This document shows, one piece after another, positions 23,085 through 23,290 of a DNA stretch of 23,290 nt. A program made the translations under genes and the position numbers. The stretch is from Kiritimatiellia bacterium. Its GTDB lineage: Bacteria > Verrucomicrobiota > Kiritimatiellia > SLAD01. The first letter of the stretch is position 1. Each line of letters starts with the position of its first letter. The stretch spans positions 1-23,290 of the forward strand of contig SKXR01000163.1 of NCBI GenBank assembly GCA_007128275.1, read 5' to 3'. The notes under the pieces were generated by a model. It was not told where the DNA came from, made no database searches, and saw nothing but the letters and a program-made list of their open reading frames with translations.

Positions 23085-23175
23085 GGAGAGGTGGCTGAGT
23101 GGACGAAAGCGCGCGATTGGAGTTCGCGTAGGCGTGAATAGCGTCTCGGGGGTTCGAATCCCTCCCTCTCCGCCA
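23085..23175 (+). tRNA. tRNA-Ser (anticodon GGA), CCA encoded
   Basis: A complete class II tRNA of 91 bases. The acceptor stem GGAGAGG (23085-23091) pairs with CCTCTCC, followed by discriminator G and an encoded CCA. The D-arm contains GGCTGAGTGGACGAAAGC. The anticodon stem CGCGA/TCGCG encloses loop TTGGAGT with anticodon GGA at 23119-23121, reading UCC and UCU. A long variable arm, characteristic of tRNA-Ser, is followed by the T-arm GGGGG-TTCGAAT-CCCTC. It marks the right edge of the polysaccharide locus; tRNA-Ser genes are frequent integration sites, though no integrase is visible here. Confidence 0.96.
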
Positions 23176-23186
23176 GTTTGGCCGGT

Positions 23187-23290
23187 CTATCGCAGCCCGA
23201 TCAGCGGCCAATACAGCCACGCCACCAGCGCGAAGACGCCGAGACTGAGAAAGTTCATGAGGGTCCCGTACGTGAAGAATTCCTTCTGCG
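23187..23290 (-). CDS. C-terminal fragment of a membrane transporter, possibly SLC13/DASS-type
   Basis: A minus-strand frame enters from the right edge and ends at TAG (23187-23189). The visible tail starts KEFFTYGTLMNFLSLGVF and ends with a hydrophobic helix and YWPLIGLR. A lone terminal helix after a YGxLMN turn is how SLC13/DASS-type anion permeases often end, but 33 residues cannot prove that. It is convergent with the tRNA and outside the glycan operons. If it proved to be a sulfate permease it would fit the sulfotransferases, which is speculation. Confidence 0.5.
   Translation of the reverse strand, partial: QKEFFTYGTLMNFLSLGVFALVAWLYWPLIGLR

Noticed and set aside
23178..23211. Inverted repeat TTGGCCG/CGGCCAA after the tRNA
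   Set aside because: A 20-base loop and no T-tract; it overlaps the end of the minus-strand transporter gene. Terminator function for the tRNA cannot be supported.
1..23290. Transposases, integrases, CRISPR arrays or defence genes
   Set aside because: None seen in any plausible coding frame; all recognised genes are glycan biosynthesis, export or modification, apart from the tRNA and the edge transporter.

Overview
The window is one large surface-polysaccharide biosynthesis locus from a Gram-negative-type bacterium of moderately high GC content. It is flanked on the right by a tRNA-Ser gene and the tail of an unrelated membrane protein. Nothing fixes the species. The Wzx/Wzy-type gene content, four sulfotransferases and short dispersed palindromes (for example CAGGCT-tcc-AGCCTG and GACACAGGCA-aga-TGCCTGTGTC) would fit a PVC-superphylum bacterium such as Kiritimatiellota, but that is a guess.

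Layout. Most genes are on the minus strand and tightly packed (1-10 nt gaps, ATGA/GTGA overlaps), so transcription runs mainly right to left. From the right: tRNA-Ser(GGA); then rmlA, rmlC and a PglD/NeuD-type acetyltransferase (22917-20828). A plus-strand flippase-like membrane protein follows (19651-20688). Next is an export and decoration block: Wzz-like protein, Wzx flippase, MBOAT acyltransferase, SGNH protein and sulfotransferase (19464-13475). A plus-strand GT2 glycosyltransferase (12422-13354) converges on that block. Then come a candidate Wzy polymerase, two GT4 glycosyltransferases and a PglC-like phosphoglycosyl transferase (12185-8014). A plus-strand sulfotransferase (7172-8035) overlaps the phosphoglycosyl transferase tail to tail. 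Last is a block of two sulfotransferases, an ATP-grasp/SDR fusion, a DegT-type aminotransferase, a membrane 4,6-dehydratase and the start of another membrane protein running off the left edge (7082-1).

How the genes fit together (inference from families). The 4,6-dehydratase, aminotransferase and acetyltransferase could make a UDP-diacetamido-trideoxy sugar of the bacillosamine type. The PglC-like enzyme would load it onto undecaprenyl phosphate, and the GT4 and GT2 enzymes would extend it. Wzx would flip the unit, the candidate Wzy polymerise it and the Wzz-like protein set chain length. MBOAT/SGNH proteins could add acyl groups and the four sulfotransferases sulfate groups. rmlA and rmlC imply a dTDP-sugar, but rmlB and rmlD are not in the window. 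The most unusual items are the density and diversity of sulfotransferases and the ATP-grasp/SDR fusion protein.
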